Shown here: in pieces, positions 50,682 through 59,481 of the stretch
How positions within the stretch are numbered: position 1 is the first letter of the stretch
Layout: each line of letters opens with the position of its first letter
Source of the DNA: Spirosoma sp. KUDC1026
GTDB lineage: Bacteria; Bacteroidota; Bacteroidia; Cytophagales; Spirosomataceae
Direction of reading: 5' to 3'
DNA length: 64,000 nt
Assembly: GCF_013375035.1 (NCBI RefSeq)
Contig: NZ_CP056032.1
Span: 1,224,001-1,288,000 of the forward strand
Translations under genes and position numbers: made by a program
The notes under the pieces: model-generated
Told to the model about the DNA's origin: nothing
The model's input: only the letters and a program-made list of their open reading frames with translations
Databases searched by the model: none

Positions 50682-50716
50682 TTGGCCCAAAATTACACCA
50701 AAACCCCATGTCGCAA
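50682..50716 (-). promoter_or_regulatory. Candidate promoter of the WD40 gene
   Basis: On the minus strand TAATTTTG (50695-50688) matches TAnnTTTG, with TTG (50716-50714) 18 nt upstream. The expected start near 50682 leaves a leader of about 70 nt. Confidence 0.35.
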
Positions 50717-51361
50717 CTGACTACGCTACAACTAAGCGCTGACTGTACCGCCATACTCTTTGCCATCGGTGAGGAAGCGACGGAACAGTCATTACGTGCC
50801 TGCCTGCCGCTGACCGACCCTGAACTAGCCGATCTGGCGGCTATCAGGCATCCGGCGCAGCGGCTGGAGTGGCTGGGGTGCCGGGTAGCGATTCAGCAAT
50901 TGATTCAGGCGCAGGGCGTGTCCTATGCAGGACTATGGAAGGATGAATACGGCAAACCGCACCCGATTGGGTTAGGCTGGCATATTTCGCTCTCGCATAC
51001 GAGCGGCTGGGCATCAGCCGTTCTGCACCGATCACAACCTGTTGGCATCGATATTGAGCCCATCCGCGAGCAGTTTCGGCGGGTGGTGCCTCGTGTACTG
51101 TCCGAAGCGGAGATTACTCATGCTGCCGGTATGCCCCAGCGGTTGGCGGTGTACTGGTGCGCTAAAGAAGCCTTGTATAAACTCTACGGCAAACGCCAGC
51201 TTACTTTCCGCGAGCACTTAATGGTCGAGCCTTTTGCCGATGAAGATGAGCAATTAATGGGACACGTAGTGCTGCCCCAGTCGCATGAACAACCGGGGCA
51301 CGCATCTGTCACGATCCGCTGTTTTCGAACGGGGCCGGGCCTGCTGGCGGTGGCTTATTAA
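50708..51361 (+). CDS. 4'-phosphopantetheinyl transferase superfamily protein
   Basis: The enzyme moves the phosphopantetheine arm from CoA to acyl or peptidyl carrier proteins. The 217-residue protein has the Sfp-type layout: RLEWLGCRVAIQQL, the SLSHTSGWASAVL strand, VGIDIEP with the magnesium-binding Asp/Glu pair, and WCAKEALYKLYGKR with the second Glu and Lys. It is of the two-domain Sfp/HetI type rather than the short AcpS. It starts near the divergent WD40 gene and is closed by a terminator. Confidence 0.92.
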   Translation: MSQLTTLQLSADCTAILFAIGEEATEQSLRACLPLTDPELADLAAIRHPAQRLEWLGCRVAIQQLIQAQGVSYAGLWKDEYGKPHPIGLGWHISLSHTSGWASAVLHRSQPVGIDIEPIREQFRRVVPRVLSEAEITHAAGMPQRLAVYWCAKEALYKLYGKRQLTFREHLMVEPFADEDEQLMGHVVLPQSHEQPGHASVTIRCFRTGPGLLAVAY

Positions 51362-51363
51362 CA

Positions 51364-51396
51364 AAGAAGTCCGGACGTAATGCCCGGACTTTCGTT
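51364..51396. terminator. Terminator between convergent PPTase and SirB1-like genes
   Basis: AAGTCCGG (51367-51374) pairs with CCGGACTT (51384-51391), flanked by A- and T-rich sequence. Confidence 0.75.
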
Positions 51397-52271
51397 TACC
51401 GTTGGGTATAATCGGAGAGGGGTAACCCATCGCCATCGTCCCGAACTGCATCCATAATTTGTTCAACTTCCTTTACCCGGTCGGTATCACCGTTTTTCTC
51501 GAACGCCAGCGTCAGGTTACGTAGTACCCGCCGAACAATGTCGGCGTTGGTGCAGGGCTGATAAAACGTATCGAGCCGTTTCAGGTTTAACTGATCAATG
51601 TATTGATCAATGTCTTTCTTGGTGAAAATCAGCCCCCGATTAAAGACATTGATGTAAAACTGCACACCGTTCTCATTCTTATACGTCAGCACAAACAGAT
51701 TCGGTAGGTTTACGCCGTAGACGGGCAGATTCAGCCGCCGGGCAATCAGCATGTACAGAACACAGAGCGTGATTGGGTTTCCCCGGCGCGATTCCAGCAC
51801 CTGATTGATCATGGAGTTGACCGGTGAATGGAAATGCTTCGTGTTTGGCGAGAACTTGAGTTTGGTGAAAAACGCGCTGTTCATCGCTTTGATCTGCTCA
51901 TCGGGGTGCATATCCAACTTGAAATCCACCCATACGTCATAGAACAACTGCTCCACGTCGAGCCGGAGTTTGTCCAGCGACAGATCCGGATATTGGTACG
52001 TAGCCACGATCCAGAGGCCTTCGAGCAAATCCATCGCGCCCCCGCTTTTCCACTCGCGCATGCGGTCCAGAACCGATTCATACTGAAGATCATGAATAAT
52101 TTCTTCAATACGCTTTTGCAACTTCGGATTGAAACTCCCTTCCCACTCGGTTTCCAGCAGGGGAATCATCTGCCCGCCTAATTGTCGAATTTGCTGCTCA
52201 ACGTGTTCAACAACCTCGCGGTCGTCGTCGTCCAGCAGCGAAATAAGGGCCTTCAATTCATTTTCATTCAT
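51396..52271 (-). CDS. SirB1/transglutaminase-like superfamily (Transglut_core2) protein
   Basis: The 291-residue cytoplasmic protein has helical TPR-like sequence at the N-terminus and a core with NSMINQVLESRRGNPITLCVLYMLIARRLNLPVYGVNLPNLFVL, the SirB1-type region that aligns with the cysteine/histidine part of transglutaminases. Typical SirB1 proteins have RRG.P..L....L....R.L; that is preserved here. Enzymatic activity has not been shown for the family. It is divergent from galE. Confidence 0.85.
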   Translation of the reverse strand: MNENELKALISLLDDDDREVVEHVEQQIRQLGGQMIPLLETEWEGSFNPKLQKRIEEIIHDLQYESVLDRMREWKSGGAMDLLEGLWIVATYQYPDLSLDKLRLDVEQLFYDVWVDFKLDMHPDEQIKAMNSAFFTKLKFSPNTKHFHSPVNSMINQVLESRRGNPITLCVLYMLIARRLNLPVYGVNLPNLFVLTYKNENGVQFYINVFNRGLIFTKKDIDQYIDQLNLKRLDTFYQPCTNADIVRRVLRNLTLAFEKNGDTDRVKEVEQIMDAVRDDGDGLPLSDYTQR

Positions 52272-52313
52272 ACGCTTCTACCTCGTTGTCAGTGCGCCCA
52301 CAATAAAAATCAC

Positions 52314-52344
52314 TTTCGGAAACCTACTGAATATACTACTTTTG
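52314..52344 (+). promoter_or_regulatory. Candidate galE promoter
   Basis: TTTC (52314-52317) and TACTTTTG (52337-52344) are 19 nt apart; the second box fits TAnnTTTG exactly. The start would be near 52350, about 50 nt before the TTG start codon. Confidence 0.5.
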
Positions 52345-52400
52345 TCAGGCTTTGCGAGCCGCTCGGCTAAAATACTAACAAAAATTTTATAAAAAACGGT

Positions 52401-53447
52401 TTGATTTCCACAGGCAATTCTCCCAAAATCCTGGTTACCGGCGGGGCTGGTTTTATTGGATCGCACACAGTTGTTTCGTTGGTTGAGGCCGGATTCGAAC
52501 CGGTCATTGTCGACGATTTTTCCAATTCTGAACGATCGGCGCTGGACGGTATCCGGGCGATTCTTGGCCGAAACGTAGCGTTCTATCAGGCCGATTGTAA
52601 TGATGCGGCCGCCATGGAGTCGATCTTTCAGAAAGAACAGTTATCGGGCGTCATTCACTTTGCTGCTTACAAAGCCGTTGGCGAATCAACCCGCGAGCCG
52701 CTCAAATACTACCGAAACAACCTCGATTCGCTGCTGCTCCTGCTGGAGTTGATGCCGAAATACAGCGTACCGAACCTGGTATTTTCGTCATCCTGTACCG
52801 TTTATGGTCAGCCAGAGCAGCTTCCCGTTACGGAAGAAACACCCCGCCTGCCTGCTCAATCTCCCTACGGAAACACGAAAGCAATCTGCGAAGACATCAT
52901 CCGCGACGCAGTACATGCACAAACGCCCCTGAAAGCCATTGCGCTACGGTATTTCAACCCCGTTGGGGCGCACCCATCGGCCGAGATTGGTGAACTACCC
53001 CTGGGCGTTCCAGCAAATCTGGTGCCGTTCATTACGCAGACAGCCGCTGGTATTCGTTCGAGCCTGACTGTGTACGGCGATGATTACAACACGCCCGACG
53101 GAACCTGTATCCGGGATTACATTCACGTCATGGACCTGGCCGAAGCCCACGTACAGGCGCTGCGTAAACTGAGCGAAAATACGGCTGAGTCGCTGTATGA
53201 TGTGATTAACATCGGCACAGGCCGGGGTGAGACGGTATTGAACATCATCAAAACCTTCGAGCAGGTAACTGGCGTCAAACTGAATTACAGCATCGGGCCA
53301 CGTCGTCCGGGTGATGTTGAACAGGTGTATGCCGACGTAACGAAAGCGAACACCGAACTGGAGTGGACGGCAAGTCGGTCGCTGGCCGAATCGCTGGAAG
53401 ATGCCTGGCGGTGGCAGCAGAAATTAAGTGTAGAAGCAAAATCATAA
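52401..53447 (+). CDS. galE: UDP-glucose 4-epimerase
   Basis: GalE interconverts UDP-glucose and UDP-galactose using tightly bound NAD. The 348-residue extended-SDR enzyme has VTGGAGFIGSHTVVSL, VIHFAAYKAVGES, SSSCTVYG with the catalytic Ser, the YGNTK pair (Tyr-xxx-Lys), ALRYFNPVGAHPS and DYIHVMDLAEAH. The start codon is TTG at 52401; the first in-frame ATG would remove the NAD loop. Together with the downstream rfbB and rfbA it forms a sugar-nucleotide block for surface polysaccharide. Confidence 0.95.
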   Translation: MISTGNSPKILVTGGAGFIGSHTVVSLVEAGFEPVIVDDFSNSERSALDGIRAILGRNVAFYQADCNDAAAMESIFQKEQLSGVIHFAAYKAVGESTREPLKYYRNNLDSLLLLLELMPKYSVPNLVFSSSCTVYGQPEQLPVTEETPRLPAQSPYGNTKAICEDIIRDAVHAQTPLKAIALRYFNPVGAHPSAEIGELPLGVPANLVPFITQTAAGIRSSLTVYGDDYNTPDGTCIRDYIHVMDLAEAHVQALRKLSENTAESLYDVINIGTGRGETVLNIIKTFEQVTGVKLNYSIGPRRPGDVEQVYADVTKANTELEWTASRSLAESLEDAWRWQQKLSVEAKS

Positions 53448-53505
53448 CGAAACGAAGCACGGCGGGTAGCTCTGTCGATTACCCGTGACGCGTTATAGCC
53501 AATTC

Positions 53506-54570
53506 ATGAAAAAGATATTGATTACAGGCGGAGCCGGCTTTATTGGCTCACACGTTGTTCGCCTGTTCGTAACAAAATATCCCGAGTACCAGATTTATAA
53601 CCTCGACGCGCTGACTTACGCCGGTAATCTGGCGAACCTGTCGGATATCGAAAACGCGCCGAACTACACCTTCATTAAGGGTGATATCACCGACGCGAAA
53701 TTCCTAGAGGATATGTTCGCCGAGTTAGACCTCGACGGCGTCATCCACTTAGCCGCTGAGTCGCACGTTGACCGGTCGATTACTGACCCAATGTCTTTCG
53801 TGCTGACGAACGTAGTGGGTACGGTTAACCTGCTGAACGCGGCCAAAAACAGCTGGCAGAAAGGCGAAACCGGCTTCGAGGGAAAGCGGTTCTACCACGT
53901 ATCGACGGACGAGGTATATGGCTCGCTACACAACCCTGAAGATTTCTTTACCGAGGAAACAGCTTACGATCCACAGTCACCTTACTCCGCGTCGAAAGCC
54001 GCGTCTGACCATTTTGTCCGGGCCTACGGCAATACGTACAAAATGCCGGTTGTGCTGTCCAACTGCTCGAACAACTACGGCCCGAATCACTTCCCCGAGA
54101 AGCTGATTCCGCTGATGATTCACAATATCCAGACAAACAAACCCCTGCCCGTTTACGGTAAAGGCGAAAACGTACGCGACTGGCTGTTCGTTGTCGATCA
54201 TGCCCGCGCTATCGATACGATTTTCCACACGGGTAAACTGGGTGAGACGTACAACATCGGCGGGTTCAATGAGTGGAAAAACATCGATCTGGTGAATTTG
54301 CTGTGCAGTATCATGGACCGCAAGCTGGGTCGCCCGGAAGGTACATCGGCGCAGTTGATTACCTACGTGACGGACCGCGCCGGACACGACCTGCGTTACG
54401 CTATTGACGCTAAAAAAATCATGAATGAACTAGGCTGGCAGCCATCACTGCAATTCGAGCAGGGTCTCGAAAAAACGGTCGATTGGTTCCTGGACAACCA
54501 GGCGTGGCTTGACAACGTTACGTCCGGCGCCTACCAGAGCTATTACCAGGGCATGTACGAGAACAGATAA
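53506..54570 (+). CDS. rfbB: dTDP-glucose 4,6-dehydratase
   Basis: RfbB (RmlB) converts dTDP-glucose to dTDP-4-keto-6-deoxyglucose, the second step to dTDP-rhamnose. The ATG at 53506 starts the conserved MKKILITGGAGFIGSHVVRL; a GTG at 53485 is not needed. Of the 354 residues, LAAESHVDRSI, VSTDEVYGSL with catalytic Thr-Asp-Glu, YSASKA (Tyr-xxx-Lys), NCSNNYGP and VYGKGENVRDWLFV are family markers. The stop codon coincides with the start of repeat C. rfbC and rfbD are not in the window. Confidence 0.96.
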   Translation: MKKILITGGAGFIGSHVVRLFVTKYPEYQIYNLDALTYAGNLANLSDIENAPNYTFIKGDITDAKFLEDMFAELDLDGVIHLAAESHVDRSITDPMSFVLTNVVGTVNLLNAAKNSWQKGETGFEGKRFYHVSTDEVYGSLHNPEDFFTEETAYDPQSPYSASKAASDHFVRAYGNTYKMPVVLSNCSNNYGPNHFPEKLIPLMIHNIQTNKPLPVYGKGENVRDWLFVVDHARAIDTIFHTGKLGETYNIGGFNEWKNIDLVNLLCSIMDRKLGRPEGTSAQLITYVTDRAGHDLRYAIDAKKIMNELGWQPSLQFEQGLEKTVDWFLDNQAWLDNVTSGAYQSYYQGMYENR

Positions 54571-54658
54571 AAGAGCGAAAGAGCGAAAGAGTGAGAGAGT
54601 GATACCATCTGGAACAGTCTTTCGCTCTTTCATTCTTTCACTCTTTCACTCTTTTAAA
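54568..54658. repeat. Purine-heptamer inverted repeat, copy C (rfbB/rfbA)
   Basis: The left arm (54568-54604) has GAAAGAGC, GAAAGAGT and GAGAGAGT units; the right arm (54617-54658) has the complementary CTCTTTC, ATTCTTTCA and CTCTTTT units. Twelve bases lie between. It fills nearly all of the gap between two genes of the same pathway and would form a hairpin in the joint mRNA. Confidence 0.8.
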
Positions 54659-54663
54659 ACAAG

Positions 54664-55524
<861 letters not shown>

Positions 55525-55544
55525 ATAAATTAAAGTACAGTGAT

Positions 55545-55582
55545 GAAACGCTGGAGCTATTGCTCCGGCGTTTCGTGTTTTT
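55545..55582 (+). terminator. Rho-independent terminator after rfbA
   Basis: GAAACGCTGGAGC (55545-55557) pairs with GCTCCGGCGTTTC (55562-55574), with one T-G pair and loop TATT. GTGTTTTT follows. Confidence 0.85.
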
Positions 55583-55787
55583 GGGCGATAAGATTAGACA
55601 GGGGTATTCCTTATTCTGGTACGTAGTTCTACGCATATTTTTTAGATAAGTGGTTGATTATTAGTAAATGTTTAGAATGGGACGCTTTGTTAAGTACCGC
55701 TCGCGTTGAGGTAAGTTTTATTTTTAATGGCGCTTTCCGCAACTATCCCTACAAACATCAACCAATATCAACAAAGCCCTTTATTCC

Positions 55788-56195
55788 ATGAATGTGAACG
55801 TATTTACGAAAGATGCCGGACGGATTCTCAGTCCAAAGGAAGCTCAGTCGCTAAAAAACACCTACAAAGAGCGTAAACTGGCAGCTCACCTGAAAGAAGA
55901 CGAATACATCCGCTCCGAGTTTTTTGGGGCTGACCAGATAGCGCGTCTGCTGTCGCAGCCGGGTTGCGTTGGTCTTCGTATTCATCATGCTAAACGTTGG
56001 GAAGATACGAACGGTAAGCCAACCGAAACGGGAAAAGGTCAGCTGATTCCCCGTGTCCTGTTAACGGGTGTTGATTCCAATGGTGATGATATGCCGATTT
56101 ATGCCGACATCGTTGGTCTGAAAGATATGCCAGAAAATGGTGGGGGTGGGGCCGTTGGCGATGGGTGGACCTGCCCACAACATTGCCGAAACTAA
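55788..56195 (+). CDS. Small protein with C-terminal CPxxC, head of a signalling module
   Basis: The 135-residue protein has no signal peptide. The first half is charged and helical (LSPKEAQSLKNTYKERKLAAHL); the second half has VGLRIHHAKRW, RVLLTGVDSNGDDM and a glycine-rich end with WTCPQHC. I recall similar unnamed small proteins (an R-I..., L.GVD..G.D, CPxxC pattern) next to membrane proteins and histidine kinases in Bacteroidota. It starts the run of four genes 55788-58539 and lies 9 nt before the membrane protein gene. A sensory or redox input role is possible but unproven. Confidence 0.7.
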   Translation: MNVNVFTKDAGRILSPKEAQSLKNTYKERKLAAHLKEDEYIRSEFFGADQIARLLSQPGCVGLRIHHAKRWEDTNGKPTETGKGQLIPRVLLTGVDSNGDDMPIYADIVGLKDMPENGGGGAVGDGWTCPQHCRN

Positions 56196-56204
56196 GCTGA
56201 ACGT

Positions 56205-56915
56205 ATGTGGGAACGATTTCTGGATTTAAGCACCCGGTATCCTCTTGATCTGCTTGCCCACCTGAGTAGTCTGCTACCCATACTGTCGGGTTTAATCCGG
56301 TTCAGGCAGTTGGACCGGGCTGGCGTCTGGATATGGCTCCTGTTTGTATTTTTCTTCACCAAAGATACCTATTCGCTATGGCTGGTATTGTTTGCCAGAA
56401 GCACAACGTTTGTGCAGAACGTCGAAGCCTTTTTTCAGGTAATATTTATTGGGCTGATCTTCTACTGGTCATTTGAGTCGAAAAAATCAAAACAGATCAT
56501 TATTGGCGTATTGATACTATCACTGGCAGGAATTTCGTACACGTATAGCAGCAGCAACGTATCGACGATGTCGATGGCCATTGTCCGGATTGTATCTATT
56601 GGACTTTCGCTGGCTTATTTCAACAAAATTCTGGTCGATATGCGGATTAAGAATATTCTGCTGCATACCCTGTTCTGGTTCTGCGCGGGGTTACTTGTGT
56701 ACGCGTCCGGCACGTTTTTCAGTATGCTGTTCAGCGAATACTGGTATGGCGACATCACGCAGGTTCCTGCTGAAATCTTTGACCGGTACTGGAACATCTG
56801 CCAGATGCTGTTCATTATTTTCTGCTGCATTACGTCAGTCGGGTTCTGGACTAGTAAGCGCGATCGCGAAAATTTCTTTGATAATACCCGAAAGACTCAG
56901 CAAATAGCGGTGTAA
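56205..56915 (+). CDS. Polytopic membrane protein of the signalling module
   Basis: The 236-residue protein has about six to seven helices, for example WIWLLFVFFFTKDTYSLWLV, FFQVIFIGLIFYWSF, IIIGVLILSLAGISYTY, LLHTLFWFCAGLLVYASGTFF and MLFIIFCCITSVGFWTS. The C-terminus is short and charged. This arrangement resembles the membrane part of 7TM-type receptors in Bacteroidota, where it is often encoded beside a histidine kinase. It is 9 nt after the small CPxxC protein gene and 124 nt before the kinase gene. The ligand is unknown. Confidence 0.75.
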   Translation: MWERFLDLSTRYPLDLLAHLSSLLPILSGLIRFRQLDRAGVWIWLLFVFFFTKDTYSLWLVLFARSTTFVQNVEAFFQVIFIGLIFYWSFESKKSKQIIIGVLILSLAGISYTYSSSNVSTMSMAIVRIVSIGLSLAYFNKILVDMRIKNILLHTLFWFCAGLLVYASGTFFSMLFSEYWYGDITQVPAEIFDRYWNICQMLFIIFCCITSVGFWTSKRDRENFFDNTRKTQQIAV

Positions 56916-57039
56916 TACCTGCTTTGCATGACAAAAGGTCTGTTACCTTTTACTCAATCCTATGCGCAACTTATTGACATTCAGTAGCTGATCGCCAATT
57001 TTACTGTGGAATAATTAACCTGCAAATTTCTGCGTAGTC

Positions 57040-57849
57040 ATGAGTTCTGGTTTTGTCATTGCTGTTGGAACGGCCGTGCTGTTAACGATGGCGGTGTTTA
57101 TCATCGTCTTCGTTGCCTATTACCAGCAAAAGCAGGTAAGGCAGCAGCTCGCGCTCAAAGAAATGCAGGAACAACACCGGCGTGAACTGATGGCTGCTAC
57201 GTTTCGGGGGCAGGAAGGCGAACGTCGTCGGCTGGCCGAGGATCTGCACGATAGCATCGGTACCATGCTGTCGGTGACGAAGATGAACCTGAATCAGATT
57301 GAGCGTTTCTCGAATGAGAACAACGTCCGGCTTAGCCTTCAGATGCAGAAAACCCGCGCTATTCTGGACGAAACCATGTTCAACGTCCGGCGCATCAGCC
57401 GTGATCTGGTACCAACGACACTTGAGCGATTTGGCTTGCTGGCCGCCCTGGAAGAACTGGCCGACCGGGCGACGAGTGATGATCTGCAGGTTCAGATCGA
57501 TTGCCCGTCTATGGCCGGGCAATGGCCATCGTCGCTGGATCTGACGCTGTACCGAATTGCACAGGAACTGATCAACAATGCCATCCGCCACGCGCGGGCC
57601 CAGCAGATTGTCGTGCAGCTTTATTGCTTCGACAACGAGGTGCGCCTATCGGTGCTGGATGATGGGATCGGCTTCGATTTTGATGCCATTATGGAGAATA
57701 AACAGCGAGGTATTGGCCTGCGTAACATCGAAAGTCGGCTGAGCGTCATGAACGGCCACGTAACAGTTGACGCTGCACCGGGACGAGGTACCCGAGTCCA
57801 CGCCCAGGTTAGTCTTCTGGATCTTCAGCCGGCCATTATGCCTGGTTAA
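57040..57849 (+). CDS. NarX-type sensor histidine kinase (HisKA_3/HATPase)
   Basis: The 269-residue kinase has one N-terminal membrane helix (about residues 6-28), a short coiled coil, and the HisKA_3 dimerisation domain with RRRLAEDLHDSIG (phospho-acceptor His70). The HATPase domain has LYRIAQELINNAIRHARA (N box), LDDGIGFDF (G1) and KQRGIGLRNIESRL (G2). It has no sensor domain of its own, so input may come from the membrane protein encoded just upstream. The response regulator gene is 24 nt downstream. Confidence 0.93.
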   Translation: MSSGFVIAVGTAVLLTMAVFIIVFVAYYQQKQVRQQLALKEMQEQHRRELMAATFRGQEGERRRLAEDLHDSIGTMLSVTKMNLNQIERFSNENNVRLSLQMQKTRAILDETMFNVRRISRDLVPTTLERFGLLAALEELADRATSDDLQVQIDCPSMAGQWPSSLDLTLYRIAQELINNAIRHARAQQIVVQLYCFDNEVRLSVLDDGIGFDFDAIMENKQRGIGLRNIESRLSVMNGHVTVDAAPGRGTRVHAQVSLLDLQPAIMPG

Positions 57850-57873
57850 CTCAATACCCAACTTTTTATCGAT

Positions 57874-58539
57874 ATGCGTAAAATTAGACTAGGACTCTGT
57901 GATGACCATAACCTGTTTCGGGTGGGCATGAGCTCAATTCTAAATCAGGTACATGATTTTGAATTAATCGTAGAAGCCAGCAATGGCAAGGAGCTGATCG
58001 ACCGGATACCCCGCAAAACGCCCGACGTGCTGTTGCTTGATCTGCAGATGCCGGTTATGGATGGAACGGTCACCGCTGATTACCTGCGGGATAATTTTCC
58101 GCTCGTAAAAATCATCGTCCTGACCATGCACGATGAAGACCGGATGGTGCTGCACCTGCTGGAAAAAGGCGTTAGCGGTTACCTGCTCAAAGATGCTGAT
58201 GAAGGCGAAGTCGAAAAGGCCATCCGTAAGGTAATGGACGAAGGCGTTTACCTCAACGATTTCGTTTCTAAGGCTATGCTTCGCAAGATGACCAACAAAA
58301 ACAAGGTCGTTAAACCACTCGCGTCGAATGGACTTTACAACCGTAAGATTCTAATCTCCGATCGGGAGAAAGAAGTTCTGACGCTACTTTGTGAGGGATT
58401 GTCGACGAACGAGATCAGCGAAAAAATCTTCCTGAGCCCCCGTACGGTCGAAGGCCACCGCCTGCGGATCCTGGAGAAAACAGGCACCAAAAACACCGCC
58501 GGCATGGTGGCTTTCGCCTTCCGGAACAATCTGGTTTGA
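57874..58539 (+). CDS. NarL/FixJ-family response regulator
   Basis: The 221-residue protein has a receiver domain with the acidic pair (LCDDHNLFRVGM), phospho-acceptor Asp56 (VLLLDLQMPVMDG), the conserved Thr (VLTMHD) and Lys (GYLLKDA). It ends with a LuxR-type helix-turn-helix (LSTNEISEKIFLSPRTVEGHRLRILEKTGTKN). It is the cognate partner of the kinase encoded 24 nt upstream. Its stop is only 2 nt from the convergent SDR stop, with no room for a terminator between them. Confidence 0.94.
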   Translation: MRKIRLGLCDDHNLFRVGMSSILNQVHDFELIVEASNGKELIDRIPRKTPDVLLLDLQMPVMDGTVTADYLRDNFPLVKIIVLTMHDEDRMVLHLLEKGVSGYLLKDADEGEVEKAIRKVMDEGVYLNDFVSKAMLRKMTNKNKVVKPLASNGLYNRKILISDREKEVLTLLCEGLSTNEISEKIFLSPRTVEGHRLRILEKTGTKNTAGMVAFAFRNNLV

Positions 58540-58541
58540 GA

Positions 58542-59330
58542 CTACAGACTACCCGTCCGGCCCCCGTCAACCGGTACGTTGATGCCATTGATGGAGGCCG
58601 CTGCGGGTGTGCACAAAAAGGCTACGGCGGCACCTACCTCTTCGGGTTCAACGAAGCGCCCCGTAGGAATCTCCTGTTGCATCTGCGTAGTAACTTCCTC
58701 TTCTGTTTTTCCGGTGGATTTGGCCCGCATCGACAGTACCGAATCCAAACGGGCGGTGCGCGTGTAGCCCGGTAATACGTTGTTGACCGTAATACCGAAC
58801 TGCGCAATCTCCAGTGAGAGGGTTTTGGACCACTGCGCTACGGCCCCCCGAATGGTGTTCGATACGCCCAGCCCCACAATAGGCTGCTTAACCGAGGTTG
58901 AAATGATATTCACAATACGTCCGTAACCTGCCTTTTTCATGGCCGGAACAACGGCCTGCACCAGCGCCTGATTATTCAGCAGGTGATTGTGAAACGTCTG
59001 CACGAAGGCGTCGGCCTGAGCGTCAATCAGTGGGCCACCCGCCGGACCGCCGGTGTTATTGATCAGGATATGCATGTCCGGATAGCTCGCCAGATGCTTC
59101 GAAATAGCATCGGATACAGCACTGGCTTCAGCAAAATCGGCAACGATGTATCGGTGAGCTTGTCCCCGTGACGTATCCAAGCCGCTGATCGTTTCCTGTA
59201 ATTTTTCTTCGTTACGGGCCATCAGGACAACGTTGGTTCCCAACAACGCCAGCTCAACGGCCGATGCCCGGCCAATTCCCTGCGTACTCCCGCACACGAG
59301 CGCGGTTTTTCCGGTCAGATCAAGATTCAT
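58542..59330 (-). CDS. SDR-family protein lacking the usual Tyr-xxx-Lys
   Basis: The ATG at 59330 starts the conserved part (MNLDLTGKTALVCGSTQGIG, NAD loop GSTQGIG). The 262-residue protein has NNTGGP in place of NNAG, the catalytic-type Ser in NIISTS (Ser144), and NVLPGYTRT. At the site of the catalytic Tyr-xxx-Lys it has Ser157 and Arg161 (VSNTIRGAV). This resembles a divergent beta-ketoacyl-reductase-like SDR group in which the tetrad is not conserved. It probably binds NAD(P)H, but the reaction is uncertain. It is convergent with the response regulator gene. Confidence 0.88.
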   Translation of the reverse strand: MNLDLTGKTALVCGSTQGIGRASAVELALLGTNVVLMARNEEKLQETISGLDTSRGQAHRYIVADFAEASAVSDAISKHLASYPDMHILINNTGGPAGGPLIDAQADAFVQTFHNHLLNNQALVQAVVPAMKKAGYGRIVNIISTSVKQPIVGLGVSNTIRGAVAQWSKTLSLEIAQFGITVNNVLPGYTRTARLDSVLSMRAKSTGKTEEEVTTQMQQEIPTGRFVEPEEVGAAVAFLCTPAAASINGINVPVDGGRTGSL

Positions 59331-59481
59331 AGTTTGTGTCAGTTTTAGGCAATATACGGCTGCTGTATCTCCTTTAAACGCAAACAAAAGAAGATTGGAC
59401 AAGATCGCGATTGCAAACAGCAGGAACTAATAAGCTTGTCAGGAGTTGTTTTGGTACGTAGTACCGAGATTATCTGTTTGT

